In this document: positions 18,409 to 28,969 of the stretch, in pieces
Numbering within the stretch: position 1 is the stretch's first letter
Layout of the letters: each line of letters starts with the position of its first letter
From: Mesorhizobium sp. L-8-3
GTDB taxonomy: Bacteria; Pseudomonadota; Alphaproteobacteria; Rhizobiales; Rhizobiaceae
Direction of reading: 5' to 3'
Assembly (NCBI RefSeq): GCF_016756615.1
Contig: NZ_AP023262.1
Span: forward strand, 4,961,501 to 5,025,500
DNA length: 64,000 bases
The notes under the pieces: model-generated
The model's database searches: none
Seen by the model: the letters and a program-made list of their open reading frames with translations, nothing else
Told to the model about the DNA's origin: nothing
Translations under genes and position numbers: made by a program

Positions 18409-19593
18409 TCAAGTCCGGGACCGCGACGCGGCCAGCCTCCACGCGACCAAGGCGACATAGGCGGCGAAGAAGAGCGCCAGCGACCAGGCGAAACCCTGGT
18501 CGCCCAGGATGTCCATGCCGATGCCGATCGCCTGGGGGCCGAGCACCATGCCTAGCCCGTAGCAGAACACGAAGGCGGCGTTGGCTGAGGCGAGCTCATG
18601 GCCGGATAGGCGCGCGCCAAGATGGGCAAGCCCGATCGTGTAGAGGGCGGCGACTACGCCGCCCCAGAAGAACAGCAGAACCGCCAGCACATACCAGTTC
18701 CCGGCGAGATACGGCAAAGCAAGCATTCCGGCCAGACCGGTGAGCGCGCAGCCGAGCAGCAACTGGCGGCGGTCGCGTACGCGGTCGCTGATCATGCCGA
18801 GCGGCACCTGCATGACGACGTTGCCGAGGCCGATCATGCTGAGCAGCAAGGCGGCGTCGCTCTCCGAATACCCCATGCGGGCGCCGTAGACAGGGAAAAG
18901 CGCGAAGCCGCCCGTTTCGACCGCGCCGAAGACGAGCACCGCGGCGGTGGCTGTCGGCACCAGCCAGATGTAGCCGGCAAAGCTGCGCGATTCGTCGTCG
19001 GAGCGCTTGATCGCGGGGCTTTGCCGCCAGGCCGCGGCCACCGGGATCGCGGCGATCATAGTGACGGCGAAGGTCACGCCGAAGGGCAGGAACCCTTTGC
19101 TCCCGATCTGCGAGAACAGCCAGGGGCCGGCCGCGAAGCCGAGTGACAGCACCGTGGCATAAAGGCCCAGCACGAAACCGCGCCGGTGCGGCGGCGCCGA
19201 GACCGAAATCCAGAACTCCGACAGGATGAAGAGCACGGTCAAGGCCACGTGAAGGGTGACACGAAGCGGGAACCACATCCAGAAATGGGGCGCGAAATAG
19301 AAGCCGACGAAGGCGGAAGCGCCGGCCAGGATCATCGCCAGCATGGTCGGCACGACGCCGAAGCGCACCGCGAGCGGAATGGCCAGCGGCGCGGCCGCGA
19401 TCGAGGCGACGCCGGCAACCGCCGTGTTCAGGCCGATCATCGAGGCCGAATGCCCACGGCTTTCGAGGATGACGCTGAGCAGGGGAATGCCGAGGCCGAT
19501 CGCGATGCCGACCACGCTGATCGAGGCGATCGCGGCCGTGATCGCCAGCCAACGCGTATGCGCCAGCGCTGCGCTCTGGTGCGGCGTGTGCAT
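18409..19593 (-). CDS. MFS transporter
   Basis: A 394-residue inner-membrane protein with about twelve hydrophobic helices. The MFS loop 2-3 motif is recognisable in the second half as GMISDRVRDRRQLLLG (near residue 260). It resembles uncharacterised rhizobial MFS efflux-type carriers that stand between rpmG and a Nudix gene. Substrate unknown. It lies 15 bases after the Nudix gene on the same strand, so it is probably part of that transcript. Confidence 0.83.
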   Translation of the reverse strand: MHTPHQSAALAHTRWLAITAAIASISVVGIAIGLGIPLLSVILESRGHSASMIGLNTAVAGVASIAAAPLAIPLAVRFGVVPTMLAMILAGASAFVGFYFAPHFWMWFPLRVTLHVALTVLFILSEFWISVSAPPHRRGFVLGLYATVLSLGFAAGPWLFSQIGSKGFLPFGVTFAVTMIAAIPVAAAWRQSPAIKRSDDESRSFAGYIWLVPTATAAVLVFGAVETGGFALFPVYGARMGYSESDAALLLSMIGLGNVVMQVPLGMISDRVRDRRQLLLGCALTGLAGMLALPYLAGNWYVLAVLLFFWGGVVAALYTIGLAHLGARLSGHELASANAAFVFCYGLGMVLGPQAIGIGMDILGDQGFAWSLALFFAAYVALVAWRLAASRSRT

Positions 19594-19608
19594 GCCCGCC
19601 GACGCTGC

Positions 19609-20349
19609 CTAGACGATTTCCCGGCGGAAGCGGTTGTGCAGCATCCGGTAGAACGGAACCGGGCCGCCCGGGCCGAGTATCGGGTCGTCGGCCAGGCGCT
19701 GTTCGAGTTCGCCCAGGATCGTCCGGGTGATGGTGGGGATGTCGGCCTGCTTCGCCTCCTGCAGTGGCAGCCACACGAGTTCCTCGAGCTCGTTGGTCGG
19801 CCCGCCGTCGGGCAGGGCGACGGCGACATCCTCCCGCCACGCGGCGAGGAAACGGGTGTCGAAGCGGCGCACGCGTCCGGGCGGGGTGATGGCGCGGGCG
19901 ATGAAGCGCAGCTTCTCCAGCGACGGACACACGCCCTGGCGCACGAATTCCTGCCACTCCGCCTTGGCCGTCGAGAAGGGGCCCTTGCGTCCGATCAGAA
20001 GGCCGGCTTCCTCGTAGGTCTCGCGGATCGCCGAGAGCGCGATGGCGCGGGCGCGGGTGGAGGAGGCACGATGGCCGGTGCCCGCCAGCCTTGTCTCTTC
20101 GGCAGGGTGGAGGCCCTCGGCGACGGGGATGCGGCTGTCCGTGGGATCGGTGCGGCCGCCGGGAAAGACGAATTTGCCCGGCATGAAGGCGTGCCGCGCA
20201 TGACGCCTGCCCATCAGAACGAGGAACTGGTCGCGGCGACGGTCGAGCAGGATCAATGTTGCGGCGTCGCGCGGCCGCATCGGCTTGCCGCCCAGCGCGA
20301 AATCCTTCGATTCGGCCTTGTCGACCTCGGCCCTGGTCAGTCCTTCCAT
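19609..20349 (-). CDS. Nudix hydrolase
   Basis: A 246-residue Nudix protein. The Nudix box core is RETYEEAGLLIG (residues about 109-120), preceded by a longer insertion than in the minimal domain, as in NUDT7/19-like members. The start strand carries AATLILLDRR and the binding region VFPGGRTDP. It hydrolyses a nucleoside-diphosphate-linked compound; the substrate is not known. ATG 20349 is used, but a second ATG at 20280 is possible because the conserved domain begins just after it. It lies downstream of DUF983 in the rnr-DUF983-Nudix-MFS series. Confidence 0.82.
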   Translation of the reverse strand: MEGLTRAEVDKAESKDFALGGKPMRPRDAATLILLDRRRDQFLVLMGRRHARHAFMPGKFVFPGGRTDPTDSRIPVAEGLHPAEETRLAGTGHRASSTRARAIALSAIRETYEEAGLLIGRKGPFSTAKAEWQEFVRQGVCPSLEKLRFIARAITPPGRVRRFDTRFLAAWREDVAVALPDGGPTNELEELVWLPLQEAKQADIPTITRTILGELEQRLADDPILGPGGPVPFYRMLHNRFRREIV

Positions 20350-20370
20350 CGAGCTACCTCGATCCTTTCG

Positions 20371-20805
20371 TCAGGCTTCCGGATGTGCCTCGATGGCGTC
20401 TTCCTCGCCGCCGAAGCCGTGCATATAGAGCGCCCATTGCAGCCCGACGACAGCTCCCTTTACCGGGCGTATCAGCACCAGCGCGGACAGCACCGTCAAG
20501 GGGATCCAGATGGCGAGATGCTGCCATGTGGACAATGTGCTGGTGGCCTCGAAGGCCATGAAGGCGCCGACGATGATATGGCCCAGGATCACCACGACGA
20601 GATAGGCCGGCAGGTCGTCGGCGCGATGATGGTGCATTTCCTCGCTGCAGACCTCACAGCGATTCACCGTCTTGAGGAAAGAGGCGAACAGCCGGCCTTC
20701 CCCGCAATGGGGGCACCTGTTGCAGGCGCCGCGCAGCATGGCATCCCGGACCGGCCGGGCCGGCCGTGCGGATTTCTTTTGGCCGCCGAAAACCTGCTGT
20801 TCCAT
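20371..20805 (-). CDS. DUF983 membrane protein
   Basis: A 144-residue protein with two cysteine pairs near the N-terminus (CNRCPHCGEG and CEVCSEEM), likely a zinc ribbon, followed by two hydrophobic helices (about residues 65-110). This is the DUF983 family common in alphaproteobacteria, function unknown. The ATG at 20803-20805 is chosen because GGAG stands six bases before it; an ATG six bases earlier (20811) would overlap the rnr stop as ATGA but sits too close to that GGAG. Confidence 0.82.
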   Translation of the reverse strand: MEQQVFGGQKKSARPARPVRDAMLRGACNRCPHCGEGRLFASFLKTVNRCEVCSEEMHHHRADDLPAYLVVVILGHIIVGAFMAFEATSTLSTWQHLAIWIPLTVLSALVLIRPVKGAVVGLQWALYMHGFGGEEDAIEAHPEA

Positions 20806-20807
20806 AT

Positions 20808-23108
20808 TCATCTCCTGCCGCGGGGCCGCGGCTTTGCCGCGCGGCTGCGCGCCTTGCCTTTTGCCTTGTGGAACGACCGTCGCGAACCGGAAAGCGGCTT
20901 GGGATCGGTCAGCATCTCGAAACGCATCGCGCCCGCGAGCGGCGCGACTTCGACGAGGCGAACCTCGACGCGATCGGCGAGCTGATAACCCTTGCCAGTG
21001 CGCTCCCCATAGAGGGCGCGGGCGGTCTCGTCATAGATATAGTAATCACCCTCCAGGGACGACACCGGTATGAAACCGTCCGCGCCGTAGATGGGCAACT
21101 GGACAAAAAGCCCCGCCTTGGTGACGCCCGAAATACGGGCATCGAAGGTTTCGTCAACCCTTTCAGATAGATAGGATGCTATCAAGCGGTCGACCGTGTC
21201 GCGTTCGGCCGCCATGGCGCGGCGTTCCGACGCAGAGATGAGCGCTGAGGTCTCGTCCAGGCGTTCTTCCTCGCCGCGCGTAAGGCCGTCCGGCCCGAAA
21301 CCGAGCGCAGCAATGAGGGCGCGATGCACGATCAGGTCGGAATAGCGGCGGATCGGCGAGGTGAAATGCGCGTAGCGTCGCAGATTGAGGCCGAAATGGC
21401 CGATGTTGTCGGGCGCGTATTCGGCCTGGCTCTGCGAGCGCAGCACCACCTCGTTGACGAGCGCCTCGTTGTCGGCGCCGCGCACCCGGTCCAGGATCGC
21501 GTTGAATTGCGCGGGCCGGAGCTGGGCTCCGCGCGCCAGCGACAGGCCGAGCGAAGCGAGGAACTCCCGCAACGATTCCTGCTTGGCGAGCGAAGGGCCG
21601 TCATGGATCCGATAGACCAGACGCTGGCGCTTCGCCTCGAGGGTCTCGGCCGCCGCGACATTGGCCTGGATCATGAATTCCTCGATCAGCTTGTGTGCAT
21701 CGAGGCGTTCGGGAACGACGACCCTGTCCACGGTCCCGTCGGGCTTCAGCAGGATCTTGCGCTCGGGCAGGTCGAGTTCCAGCGGCTCGCGGGCCTGACG
21801 GCCGCGCTTGAGCACGGCATAGGCCTCCCAAAGCGGCTTCAGCACCGCTTCGAGGATCGGTCCGGTTCCGTCGTCCGGGCGGCCGTCGATCGCCGCCTGG
21901 GCCTGGGGGTAGGCGAGGCGGGCCGCCGACTTCATCATCACCCGGTGGAACGAGTGGCGGAGTTTCCGGCCGTCCGCGGCGAAGGCCATCTTGACGGCGA
22001 TCGCAGGCCGGTCGACGCCTTCGCGCAGCGAGCAGAGGTCGTTGGAGATGCGCTCCGGCAGCATCGGCACGACCCGGTCGGGGAAATAGACCGAATTGCC
22101 GCGTTTCAGCGCTTCGCGGTCGAGAGCTGAGCCCGGGCGCACATAAGCGGCGACGTCGGCGATCGCGACGATGACCATGACACCGCCCGGGTTGTTCCCG
22201 TCCGGGTCGGGCTCGGCAAAAACGGCGTCGTCATGGTCCTTGGCGTCGGCCGGATCTATGGTCACGAGCGGCACGTCGCGCCAGTCTTCCCTCCCGGATA
22301 GCGTCGCGGGTTTGACGGCGTCGGCCTCGGCCAGCACTTCAGGCGCAAAGATGTGCGGGATCTCGTGGGCATGGATGGCGATCATCGAGACCGCCTTCTC
22401 GCTCGTGAGCGAACCGAGCACGGTCAGGATCCTGGCGCGCGGCAGGCCGTATCGTCCCGTCCGCGAGGGCTCCACCTCGACGAGATCGCCCGGTTTGGCG
22501 CCGTTCAGGAAATCAGGCTCGACCACGAGTTCCGGCTGGCGCCGCTCGGCCGGCTCTATGCGGAAACTGCCGTCGTCCGCCTGGCGCAGGACGCCGAGCA
22601 CCGCCTCGCGCTGCCGGTCGATAAGCTTCATGACGCGGGCGGTGTAGGCCGGCCCTGTGATTTCCCGCGTCGGAAAGACCTTGGCCAGCACGCGGTCGCC
22701 GATGCCGGGCACCGGGCCCTTCGGCGCGCGCGGCAGGTTGATCGCAACGACAGGATTGGTGTCGTCGTCCTGACCGGCGCGCTCGACGGCGCGCGCCAGC
22801 AGGCCGCCGTCGGGGTCACGCCCGAAGATCTCCAGCACCACGACATGGGGCAGGGCGCCCGGCGTGACAAGCCGCTTGCGGTCCTTCTGCAGCAGGCCTT
22901 CATCCTGAAGGTCGCGCAGCAGGTCCTTCAGCCAGACACGGTCGCCGCCTTTCAGCCCGAAGGCCTTCGCGATGTCGCGCTTGCCAGCGAGATCGGGGTT
23001 TTCCGAAACGAAGCGCAGTATATCGTCGCGTGACGGCCGGAAGTCGACGCCTGCCGGCTTGTCGCCACGCGCCGGGGCCCCCTTGCGCCCGGATATGCTG
23101 CGCGCCAA
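20808..23108 (-). CDS. rnr: Ribonuclease R
   Basis: A 766-residue RNB-family 3'-5' exoribonuclease that degrades structured RNA. It has an N-terminal winged-helix region, cold-shock domains, an RNB catalytic domain with TIDPADAKDHDDAVF (the acidic metal site) near residue 275, and a C-terminal S1 domain with a basic tail. The start is TTG at 23106-23108: AAGGA lies nine bases upstream, overlapping the topA stop, and the longer open frame would lie inside topA. DUF983 follows with overlapping codons, so topA-rnr-DUF983 is one transcript. Confidence 0.93.
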   Translation of the reverse strand: MARSISGRKGAPARGDKPAGVDFRPSRDDILRFVSENPDLAGKRDIAKAFGLKGGDRVWLKDLLRDLQDEGLLQKDRKRLVTPGALPHVVVLEIFGRDPDGGLLARAVERAGQDDDTNPVVAINLPRAPKGPVPGIGDRVLAKVFPTREITGPAYTARVMKLIDRQREAVLGVLRQADDGSFRIEPAERRQPELVVEPDFLNGAKPGDLVEVEPSRTGRYGLPRARILTVLGSLTSEKAVSMIAIHAHEIPHIFAPEVLAEADAVKPATLSGREDWRDVPLVTIDPADAKDHDDAVFAEPDPDGNNPGGVMVIVAIADVAAYVRPGSALDREALKRGNSVYFPDRVVPMLPERISNDLCSLREGVDRPAIAVKMAFAADGRKLRHSFHRVMMKSAARLAYPQAQAAIDGRPDDGTGPILEAVLKPLWEAYAVLKRGRQAREPLELDLPERKILLKPDGTVDRVVVPERLDAHKLIEEFMIQANVAAAETLEAKRQRLVYRIHDGPSLAKQESLREFLASLGLSLARGAQLRPAQFNAILDRVRGADNEALVNEVVLRSQSQAEYAPDNIGHFGLNLRRYAHFTSPIRRYSDLIVHRALIAALGFGPDGLTRGEEERLDETSALISASERRAMAAERDTVDRLIASYLSERVDETFDARISGVTKAGLFVQLPIYGADGFIPVSSLEGDYYIYDETARALYGERTGKGYQLADRVEVRLVEVAPLAGAMRFEMLTDPKPLSGSRRSFHKAKGKARSRAAKPRPRGRR

Positions 23109-23112
23109 ATCG

Positions 23113-25713
23113 CTATTCCTTCTTCCTGGCGGCGGACTTCTTGGCCGCCGGCTTCTTCGCCGAAGCCTTGCGGACAGGCTTCTTTCCGTCGCCGCTTTTC
23201 GCCGCCCGTTCAGCGATGAGCGCAAGCGCCTCGTCGAGCGTCACGGACTGCGGGTCCTTGCCCTTGGGCAGTGTGGCGTTGATCTTGCCATGGTTGACAT
23301 AGGGTCCGTAGCGCCCGTCGCGGACCGTCACGTTGCCTTCTCCGTCGGGGTGCGGTCCGAGGTCCTTCAATGCGGCCGGCGTGCCGCCGTTGCGACCGCC
23401 CTTCGCCTTGGACTGTTTCTCGGCGATCACGGAGACCGCACGGTTGAGGCCGATCGAGAAGACGTCCTCGACGCTTTCGAGATTGGCGTAGGTTCCGTCA
23501 TGCAGGACGAAGGGACCATAGCGCCCGATGCCGGCCGAGATCATCTTGCCGCTCTCGGGGTGTTTCCCGACGTCGCGCGGCAGCGACAGCAACGCCATCG
23601 CCTTCTCATGGTCGATGGAGGCCGGGCTCCAGCCTTTCGGCAGGCTGGCACGCTTGGCGTCCTTGCCGTCGCCGCGCTGCAGATAGGGGCCGAAGCGGCC
23701 GCTCCGCAGCGTAATCTCCTCCTCGGTGTAGGGATCCTTGCCCAACACCTTGGTGCCTTCCTCGAGTCCGGCGGCGTCGTCGCCGCCGTTCGCCGGGCCG
23801 AACTGGCGGGTGTAGCTGCATTCGGGATAGTTCGAGCAGCCGACAAAGGCGCCGTTGCGCCCGAGCCGGAGCGACAGGTTGCCGGTGCCGCATTTCGGGC
23901 AGGTGCGTGGATTGCCGCCGTTCTCGCGCGCCGGGAACACGAGGGGCGCCAGTTCCTCGTTCAAGGCATCGAGCACGTCGGTGATGCGCAATTCCTTGAT
24001 GTCGTCGACGGCTCCGGAGAAGTCCCGCCAGAAGTCGCGCAGGACTTCCTTCCAGGCGAGCTTGCCGTCGGAAATCTCGTCGAGCTTCTCTTCGAGCGAG
24101 GCGGTGAAGTCGTATTCGACATAATGCTCGAAGAAGCTCTCGAGGAAGGCCGTCACCAAGCGGCCCTTCGGTTGGGGAATGAGCCGCCGCTGCTCGATCT
24201 TCACATAGTCGCGGTCCTCCAGCGTCTTGAGCGTCGCGACGTAGGTGGACGGCCGGCCGATGCCGAGCTCCTCCATCTTCTTGATGAAGGTGGCCTCGGT
24301 GTAGCGCGGCGGCGGTTCGGTGGTGTGGTGGGTGACGTTGATGACCTCGCGCAGAAGCTGCTCGCCCGTGCGGATCTCGGGCAGGCGCCGGCTCTCCTCG
24401 TCCTCGTCGTCGTCCTCCTTCTGCTCGGTATAGGCGGCGATGAAGCCGTCGAAGCGGATCACCGAGCCCACCGCGCGCAGGCCTGCCGAGCGCGGTCCAT
24501 TGACGGCTTCGATCTCGACCGTCGTCCGCTCGATCTCGGCCGGCTGCATCTGGCTGGCGATCGCCCGCTTCCAGATCATGTCGTAGAGCTTCTGCTGGTC
24601 GGGATCGAGATATTGCCGGATCGAGGCCGGGGTGCGCGTGAAATCCGTCGGGCGGATCGCCTCGTGGGCTTCCTGCGCGTTCTTGGCCTTGGTTGAGTAG
24701 TAGCGCGGCTTCTCCGGCAGGTACTTCTCGCCGAATTCCTTCTGGATCGCTGAACGCGCCGCGCCGATGGCTTCCGGCGCCATCTGAACGCCGTCTGTAC
24801 GCATATAGGTGATGAGACCCGCGGTCTCGCCGCCGATGTCGACGCCTTCGTAGAGGCGCTGCGCGACCTGCATGGTGCGCGCCGCCGAAAAGCCGAGACG
24901 AGACGATGCCGCCTGCTGCAGGGTGGAGGTGGTGAAGGGCGGAGCCGGATTGCGCTTGGTCGGCTTTGCCTCGACGGAGAGCGCCCGGAAAGTCGCGCCG
25001 TCGAGCATCGCCTTGATGTCGTCGGCCTGCTCCTGGCTCGAAATGTCGAGCTTCTGCAACTTCTTGCCGTCGAAGGTGGTGAGACGCGCCTCGAACGTGT
25101 CCTGGCGCGGCGTCGCCAGGATGGCGGCCACCTGCCAATACTGTTCGCGTACGAAACGCTCGATCTCGGCCTCGCGGTCGCAGACGAAGCGCAGCGCAAC
25201 CGACTGGACGCGCCCGGCCGAGCGGGCGCCCGGCAGCTTGCGCCACAGCACCGGCGACAGAGTGAAGCCGACGAGATAGTCGAGCGCGCGCCGGGCGAGA
25301 TAGGCGTCCACCAGCGGCGGATCGATCTCGCGCGGATTGGCCATGGCGTCGAGCACGGCCTGCTTGGTGATGGAGTTGAAGACGACGCGCTTGACCGGCT
25401 TGTCCTTGAGCGCGCGTTTCTGCTTCAACACCTCCAGCACGTGCCAGGAGATCGCCTCACCCTCGCGATCGGGGTCGGTGGCGAGAATCAGGCCGTCGGA
25501 ATCCTTGACCGCCTTCGCGATGTCGGTGAGCCGCTTGGAAGAGGGGCCGTCGACGTCCCAGGACATAGAGAAGTCCTCGTCGGGTTTGACCGATCCATCC
25601 TTGGCCGGCAGATCTCGGACATGGCCGAAGGAGGCGAGAACCTTGTAGTTCCGCCCGAGATACTTGTTGATGGTCTTCACCTTGTTCGGTGATTCGACGA
25701 CGACGACTTCCAT
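23113..25713 (-). CDS. topA: DNA topoisomerase I
   Basis: An 866-residue type IA topoisomerase that relaxes negative supercoils. It opens with the Toprim start VVVESPNKVKTINKYLG. The active-site tyrosine is in LITYMRTDGVQM (about residue 308). A four-cysteine zinc-finger segment (CPKCGTGNL ... CSNYPEC) follows near 590, then repeated FGPYLQRGDG/YGPFV/YGPYVNHG units and a Lys/Ala-rich DNA-binding tail. GGGGAAAA lies before the ATG. The 206-base gap behind dprA probably holds its promoter. Confidence 0.97.
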   Translation of the reverse strand: MEVVVVESPNKVKTINKYLGRNYKVLASFGHVRDLPAKDGSVKPDEDFSMSWDVDGPSSKRLTDIAKAVKDSDGLILATDPDREGEAISWHVLEVLKQKRALKDKPVKRVVFNSITKQAVLDAMANPREIDPPLVDAYLARRALDYLVGFTLSPVLWRKLPGARSAGRVQSVALRFVCDREAEIERFVREQYWQVAAILATPRQDTFEARLTTFDGKKLQKLDISSQEQADDIKAMLDGATFRALSVEAKPTKRNPAPPFTTSTLQQAASSRLGFSAARTMQVAQRLYEGVDIGGETAGLITYMRTDGVQMAPEAIGAARSAIQKEFGEKYLPEKPRYYSTKAKNAQEAHEAIRPTDFTRTPASIRQYLDPDQQKLYDMIWKRAIASQMQPAEIERTTVEIEAVNGPRSAGLRAVGSVIRFDGFIAAYTEQKEDDDEDEESRRLPEIRTGEQLLREVINVTHHTTEPPPRYTEATFIKKMEELGIGRPSTYVATLKTLEDRDYVKIEQRRLIPQPKGRLVTAFLESFFEHYVEYDFTASLEEKLDEISDGKLAWKEVLRDFWRDFSGAVDDIKELRITDVLDALNEELAPLVFPARENGGNPRTCPKCGTGNLSLRLGRNGAFVGCSNYPECSYTRQFGPANGGDDAAGLEEGTKVLGKDPYTEEEITLRSGRFGPYLQRGDGKDAKRASLPKGWSPASIDHEKAMALLSLPRDVGKHPESGKMISAGIGRYGPFVLHDGTYANLESVEDVFSIGLNRAVSVIAEKQSKAKGGRNGGTPAALKDLGPHPDGEGNVTVRDGRYGPYVNHGKINATLPKGKDPQSVTLDEALALIAERAAKSGDGKKPVRKASAKKPAAKKSAARKKE

Positions 25714-25919
25714 GAATTCTCGATTTTCCCCGCGATGCGCCGGAGCTTTGCGGTCGGCAAATTGCTTTTCAGTCGGCCCGTCAAATGGCTGCGGTTTTCA
25801 ATCTGGTCAAGGGCAAGGGTTGAAATTGCTTCTCCGTGCCGCTGGTCGAAACAAGATCGGACTACCGATTTTTCCTATTCTCTGGCTGGTCTCTGCGCCC
25901 GATCTTGCACCGGGAGACG

Positions 25920-27053
25920 TCATCGACCGCCGTCCGGCAGCAGTGAAACCGCGCCGCCGGCGTGGCGCTCCAGGCGTCCGGCAAGGTCCAGTTCCAATAG
26001 GATCGTGAATACCTGAGCCGGATGCAGTCCGGAATGACGGATGATCTCGTCGAGGCTCACCGGCGTAGGGCCGAGCGCTTCGACGATGCCGGCGCGATCG
26101 TGATCGCCGGGTGGTGGCGCCGCCGAGTGGTCAGGCGGTTCCGCGAGACCGGCCGGCTGAGGTACGCTGTTCGAGAGAAGCGGCGTGATTTCCGCGACGA
26201 TATCGCTGGCTTCGGTGACCAGTGTGGCACCCTGCTTCAGGAGCCAGTTCGTTCCGGCGGCGCGTGGATCGAGCGGTGAACCGGGCACGGCGAAGACCAG
26301 CCGGCCCATTTCTCCGGCGAGCCGGGCGCTGATCAGGGAGCCTGAACGATGTGCCGCCTCGACGACGACCAGCCCCAACGCCAGGCCGGCAATGATGCGG
26401 TTGCGTCGGGGAAAATCCCTGGCGCGCGGCTCCCAGCCGAACGGCATCTCCGAAACGACGGCGCCGCCCCGGGCCGCTATCCCGGCGGCGAGCTCTATGT
26501 TCTCCGGCGGGTAGGGCCGGTCGAGTCCGCCCGCCAGCACCGCGATCGTGCCGGTCGCGAGGCTCGCCTGATGCGCGGCCGCGTCGATGCCGCGCGCCAG
26601 TCCGGAAACGACCGCGTAGCCCTGGCCCCCAAGCTCGGCGGCGAGCATGCGCGCCATCTTGATGCCGACGAGAGAGGCGTTGCGCGCGCCCACGATCGCC
26701 ACCGGCGGGCGCCGGAAGACGGATGGCTCGCCCCTGATTGCGATCAGTGGCTGAGGCTGGTCCATGCGTCGCAGCATGGGCGGATAGTCCGGCTCGCCGA
26801 TCGCCACCAATTGCGCCCCGGCGCGACGCGCGATGTCGAGCTCGGCCTCGGCTTCGGCGACCGAGGGGATGCGCGGCAGGCGTCTTGCGCCGCCTGATAT
26901 CACCAGTTCCGGCAGCATTTCGAGCGCCGCCTCGGCCGAGCCGAAGCGATCGACCAGGCCGCGAAAGGTGGCGGAACCGACATTCTCGGTCCGGATCAGC
27001 CGCAGCCAGCTTATGCGCTGCCGATCGCTGAGACGCCCATCCTCAACGGTCAT
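25920..27053 (-). CDS. dprA: DNA processing protein DprA
   Basis: A 377-residue DprA/Smf protein. It has an N-terminal helix-hairpin region, then the Rossmann-like domain with [39 protein letters not shown] and SEMPFG, and a C-terminal winged helix (about residues 310-370) of the type seen in DprA of competent bacteria. DprA loads RecA onto incoming single-stranded DNA. The ATG at 27053 overlaps the plsY stop (ATGA); the longer open frame lies inside plsY in another frame and is discarded. Confidence 0.95.
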   Translation of the reverse strand: MTVEDGRLSDRQRISWLRLIRTENVGSATFRGLVDRFGSAEAALEMLPELVISGGARRLPRIPSVAEAEAELDIARRAGAQLVAIGEPDYPPMLRRMDQPQPLIAIRGEPSVFRRPPVAIVGARNASLVGIKMARMLAAELGGQGYAVVSGLARGIDAAAHQASLATGTIAVLAGGLDRPYPPENIELAAGIAARGGAVVSEMPFGWEPRARDFPRRNRIIAGLALGLVVVEAAHRSGSLISARLAGEMGRLVFAVPGSPLDPRAAGTNWLLKQGATLVTEASDIVAEITPLLSNSVPQPAGLAEPPDHSAAPPPGDHDRAGIVEALGPTPVSLDEIIRHSGLHPAQVFTILLELDLAGRLERHAGGAVSLLPDGGR

Positions 27054-27664
27054 TCCTTGGCCCCGATCTTCGCTTCCGTGCCCGCCAGCAGCCGCGATAT
27101 GTTGGCGCGGTGCTTGATGACGACGATCAGGCTGAGAACGGCGAAGAGGGCGGCCACCTGGCCGTGTCCGAGAAGATAGAGCGCGATCGGAACCACGACG
27201 GCCGCGACGAGGGCGGCGAGGGAAGAGTAGCGCGTGGCAAAGGCGATCGCCAGCCAGACGGCGGCGAAGACCAGCGCCCCCGACCAGGCGAGCCCGATCA
27301 ACACGCCGAGATAGGTCGCCACGCCCTTGCCGCCCTTGAAGCCCAGCCAGACCGGGAACAGGTGGCCAAGGAAGGCGCCAAGCCCGGCGGCGACGGCGTA
27401 GTCGACGCCCCACCGTCCGGCGACCAGCACGGCGGCAGTGCCCTTCAATGCGTCGAGCAGGAGCGTCAGCGCCGCCAGACCCTTGTTGCCGGTGCGCAGC
27501 ACGTTGGTGGCGCCGATGTTGCCCGAGCCGATCTTGCGCACATCGCCGAGGCCCGCCGCGCGGGTGATCACCAGGCCGAACGGAATGGAGCCGAGAAGAT
27601 AGCCGAAGGCCAGCGCGGCGATAAGATAGGGCAGGACAGCCTGCCATGTCGTTGCGTCAGCCAC
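27050..27664 (-). CDS. plsY: Acyl-phosphate:glycerol-3-phosphate acyltransferase
   Basis: A 204-residue membrane enzyme with five hydrophobic helices that makes lysophosphatidate from acyl-phosphate and glycerol-3-phosphate, the first step of phospholipid synthesis with PlsX. Conserved loops are visible: [27 protein letters not shown] and [18 protein letters not shown]. Length and motifs are complete. It is coupled to dprA and lies 18 bases after pyrC'. Confidence 0.96.
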   Translation of the reverse strand: MADATTWQAVLPYLIAALAFGYLLGSIPFGLVITRAAGLGDVRKIGSGNIGATNVLRTGNKGLAALTLLLDALKGTAAVLVAGRWGVDYAVAAGLGAFLGHLFPVWLGFKGGKGVATYLGVLIGLAWSGALVFAAVWLAIAFATRYSSLAALVAAVVVPIALYLLGHGQVAALFAVLSLIVVIKHRANISRLLAGTEAKIGAKE

Positions 27665-27682
27665 AGCGCCCCTCCCGCTGGT

Positions 27683-28969
27683 TCAAGCCGAAAACACTGT
27701 GCGGCCCGCCACCATGGTTTGCAAGACCTTCCCCTGCAGCCGGGCGCCCTCGAAGCAGGTGTTCTTCGAGCGCGAGCGGATGCTGGCTTCGGTGACCACC
27801 CAGGGCTCGCCGAGATCGACGACCGCCAGATCGGCCGGCGCGCCGGGCCTAAGCGTGCCGCCTGGCAGCCCGAACAGCCGCGCGGGCGCGGTGGACAGAA
27901 GCTCGACCAGCCGCAAAAGCGGCACGTCGCCATTGTGATAGAGCCGAAGTGCGGCGCCGAGCAGCGTCTCCAGGCCGATCGCGCCCGCGGCGGCGTCCGC
28001 GAAGGGCAGCCGCTTGGTGTCGACGTCCTGCGGGTCGTGTGAGGAAACGATGATGTCGACGGTGCCGTCCCTGACGGCTTCGATCATGGCCAGCCTGTCG
28101 TCCTCCTCCCGCAGCGGCGGCGACAGCCGGAAGAAGGTGCGATACTCGCCGACGTCGTTCTCGTTCAGCGACAGATGGTTGATCGACACGCCGGCCGTGA
28201 CCCTGGAGCCGTCCGCCTTGGCACGGGCGATCGCCGCGGCCGACATGGCTGTCGAGACCTTCGCGGCATGGTAGGTGCCGCGTGTCAGCCGCGCCAGCGC
28301 GAGATCGCGCTCCAGCGGGATCGCCTCTGCCTCGCGCGGAATTCCGGAAAGACCGAGCCAACTCGCATAGAGACCTTCGTTCATGACGCCCGAGGAGGCG
28401 AGGTCGGCATCCTGCGTCTCATGGGCGACGACCGCCCCGAAGTCGCGCGCATAGGTCAGCGCGCGGCGCATGACCAGCGCGCTGGAGATCGTGCGGCGCC
28501 CGTCGGTGAAGGCGACCGCGCCTGCCTCGCGCAGTAGGCCGAACTCGGTCATCTCGCGTCCTTCCAACGCCCTGGTGATCGCCGCCGCAGGGAACACGTT
28601 GACCGAGGCTGTTTCGCGCGCCGTGCGCAGCACGAACTCGACCAGCGCGATGTCGTCGATGACGGGGTCGGTGTCCGGCATCATAACGATGGAAGTGACA
28701 CCGCCGGCCGCCGCCGCGTGACTGGCCGATGCGATCGTTTCGCGATGTTCGGCTCCGGGCTCGCCGATGAAGACGCGGCCGTCGACCAGGCCGGGAATGA
28801 TGGCCTTGCCGGAGCAATCGATCACCGTGGCGCCCTCAGGAACGCCCTGATTCCGGGCCGCGGCGCCGGCTGCGGCGATCTTCTTGCCCTCGACGACGAC
28901 GCTGCCGGTCTCGTCGAGGCCGCGGGACGGGTCGACGACGCGGGCGTTGTGGAAGACCGTGACCATCAT
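27683..28969 (-). CDS. pyrX: Dihydroorotase-like protein lacking metal ligands (PyrC'/PyrX)
   Basis: A 428-residue amidohydrolase-fold protein of the dihydroorotase family, directly after pyrB with overlapping codons. The metal-binding HxH is absent: where active enzymes read DxHxHxRE, this one has D63-G-R-V-F-I-G-E70. The carbamylated lysine position reads AVAFTDG, and the usual SDHAPH is SSHDPQ. The active site is therefore gone. Such proteins, known in Pseudomonas as PyrC', are structural partners of aspartate carbamoyltransferase. A true dihydroorotase must be elsewhere. Annotation pipelines commonly call this dihydroorotase. Confidence 0.85.
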   Translation of the reverse strand: MMVTVFHNARVVDPSRGLDETGSVVVEGKKIAAAGAAARNQGVPEGATVIDCSGKAIIPGLVDGRVFIGEPGAEHRETIASASHAAAAGGVTSIVMMPDTDPVIDDIALVEFVLRTARETASVNVFPAAAITRALEGREMTEFGLLREAGAVAFTDGRRTISSALVMRRALTYARDFGAVVAHETQDADLASSGVMNEGLYASWLGLSGIPREAEAIPLERDLALARLTRGTYHAAKVSTAMSAAAIARAKADGSRVTAGVSINHLSLNENDVGEYRTFFRLSPPLREEDDRLAMIEAVRDGTVDIIVSSHDPQDVDTKRLPFADAAAGAIGLETLLGAALRLYHNGDVPLLRLVELLSTAPARLFGLPGGTLRPGAPADLAVVDLGEPWVVTEASIRSRSKNTCFEGARLQGKVLQTMVAGRTVFSA

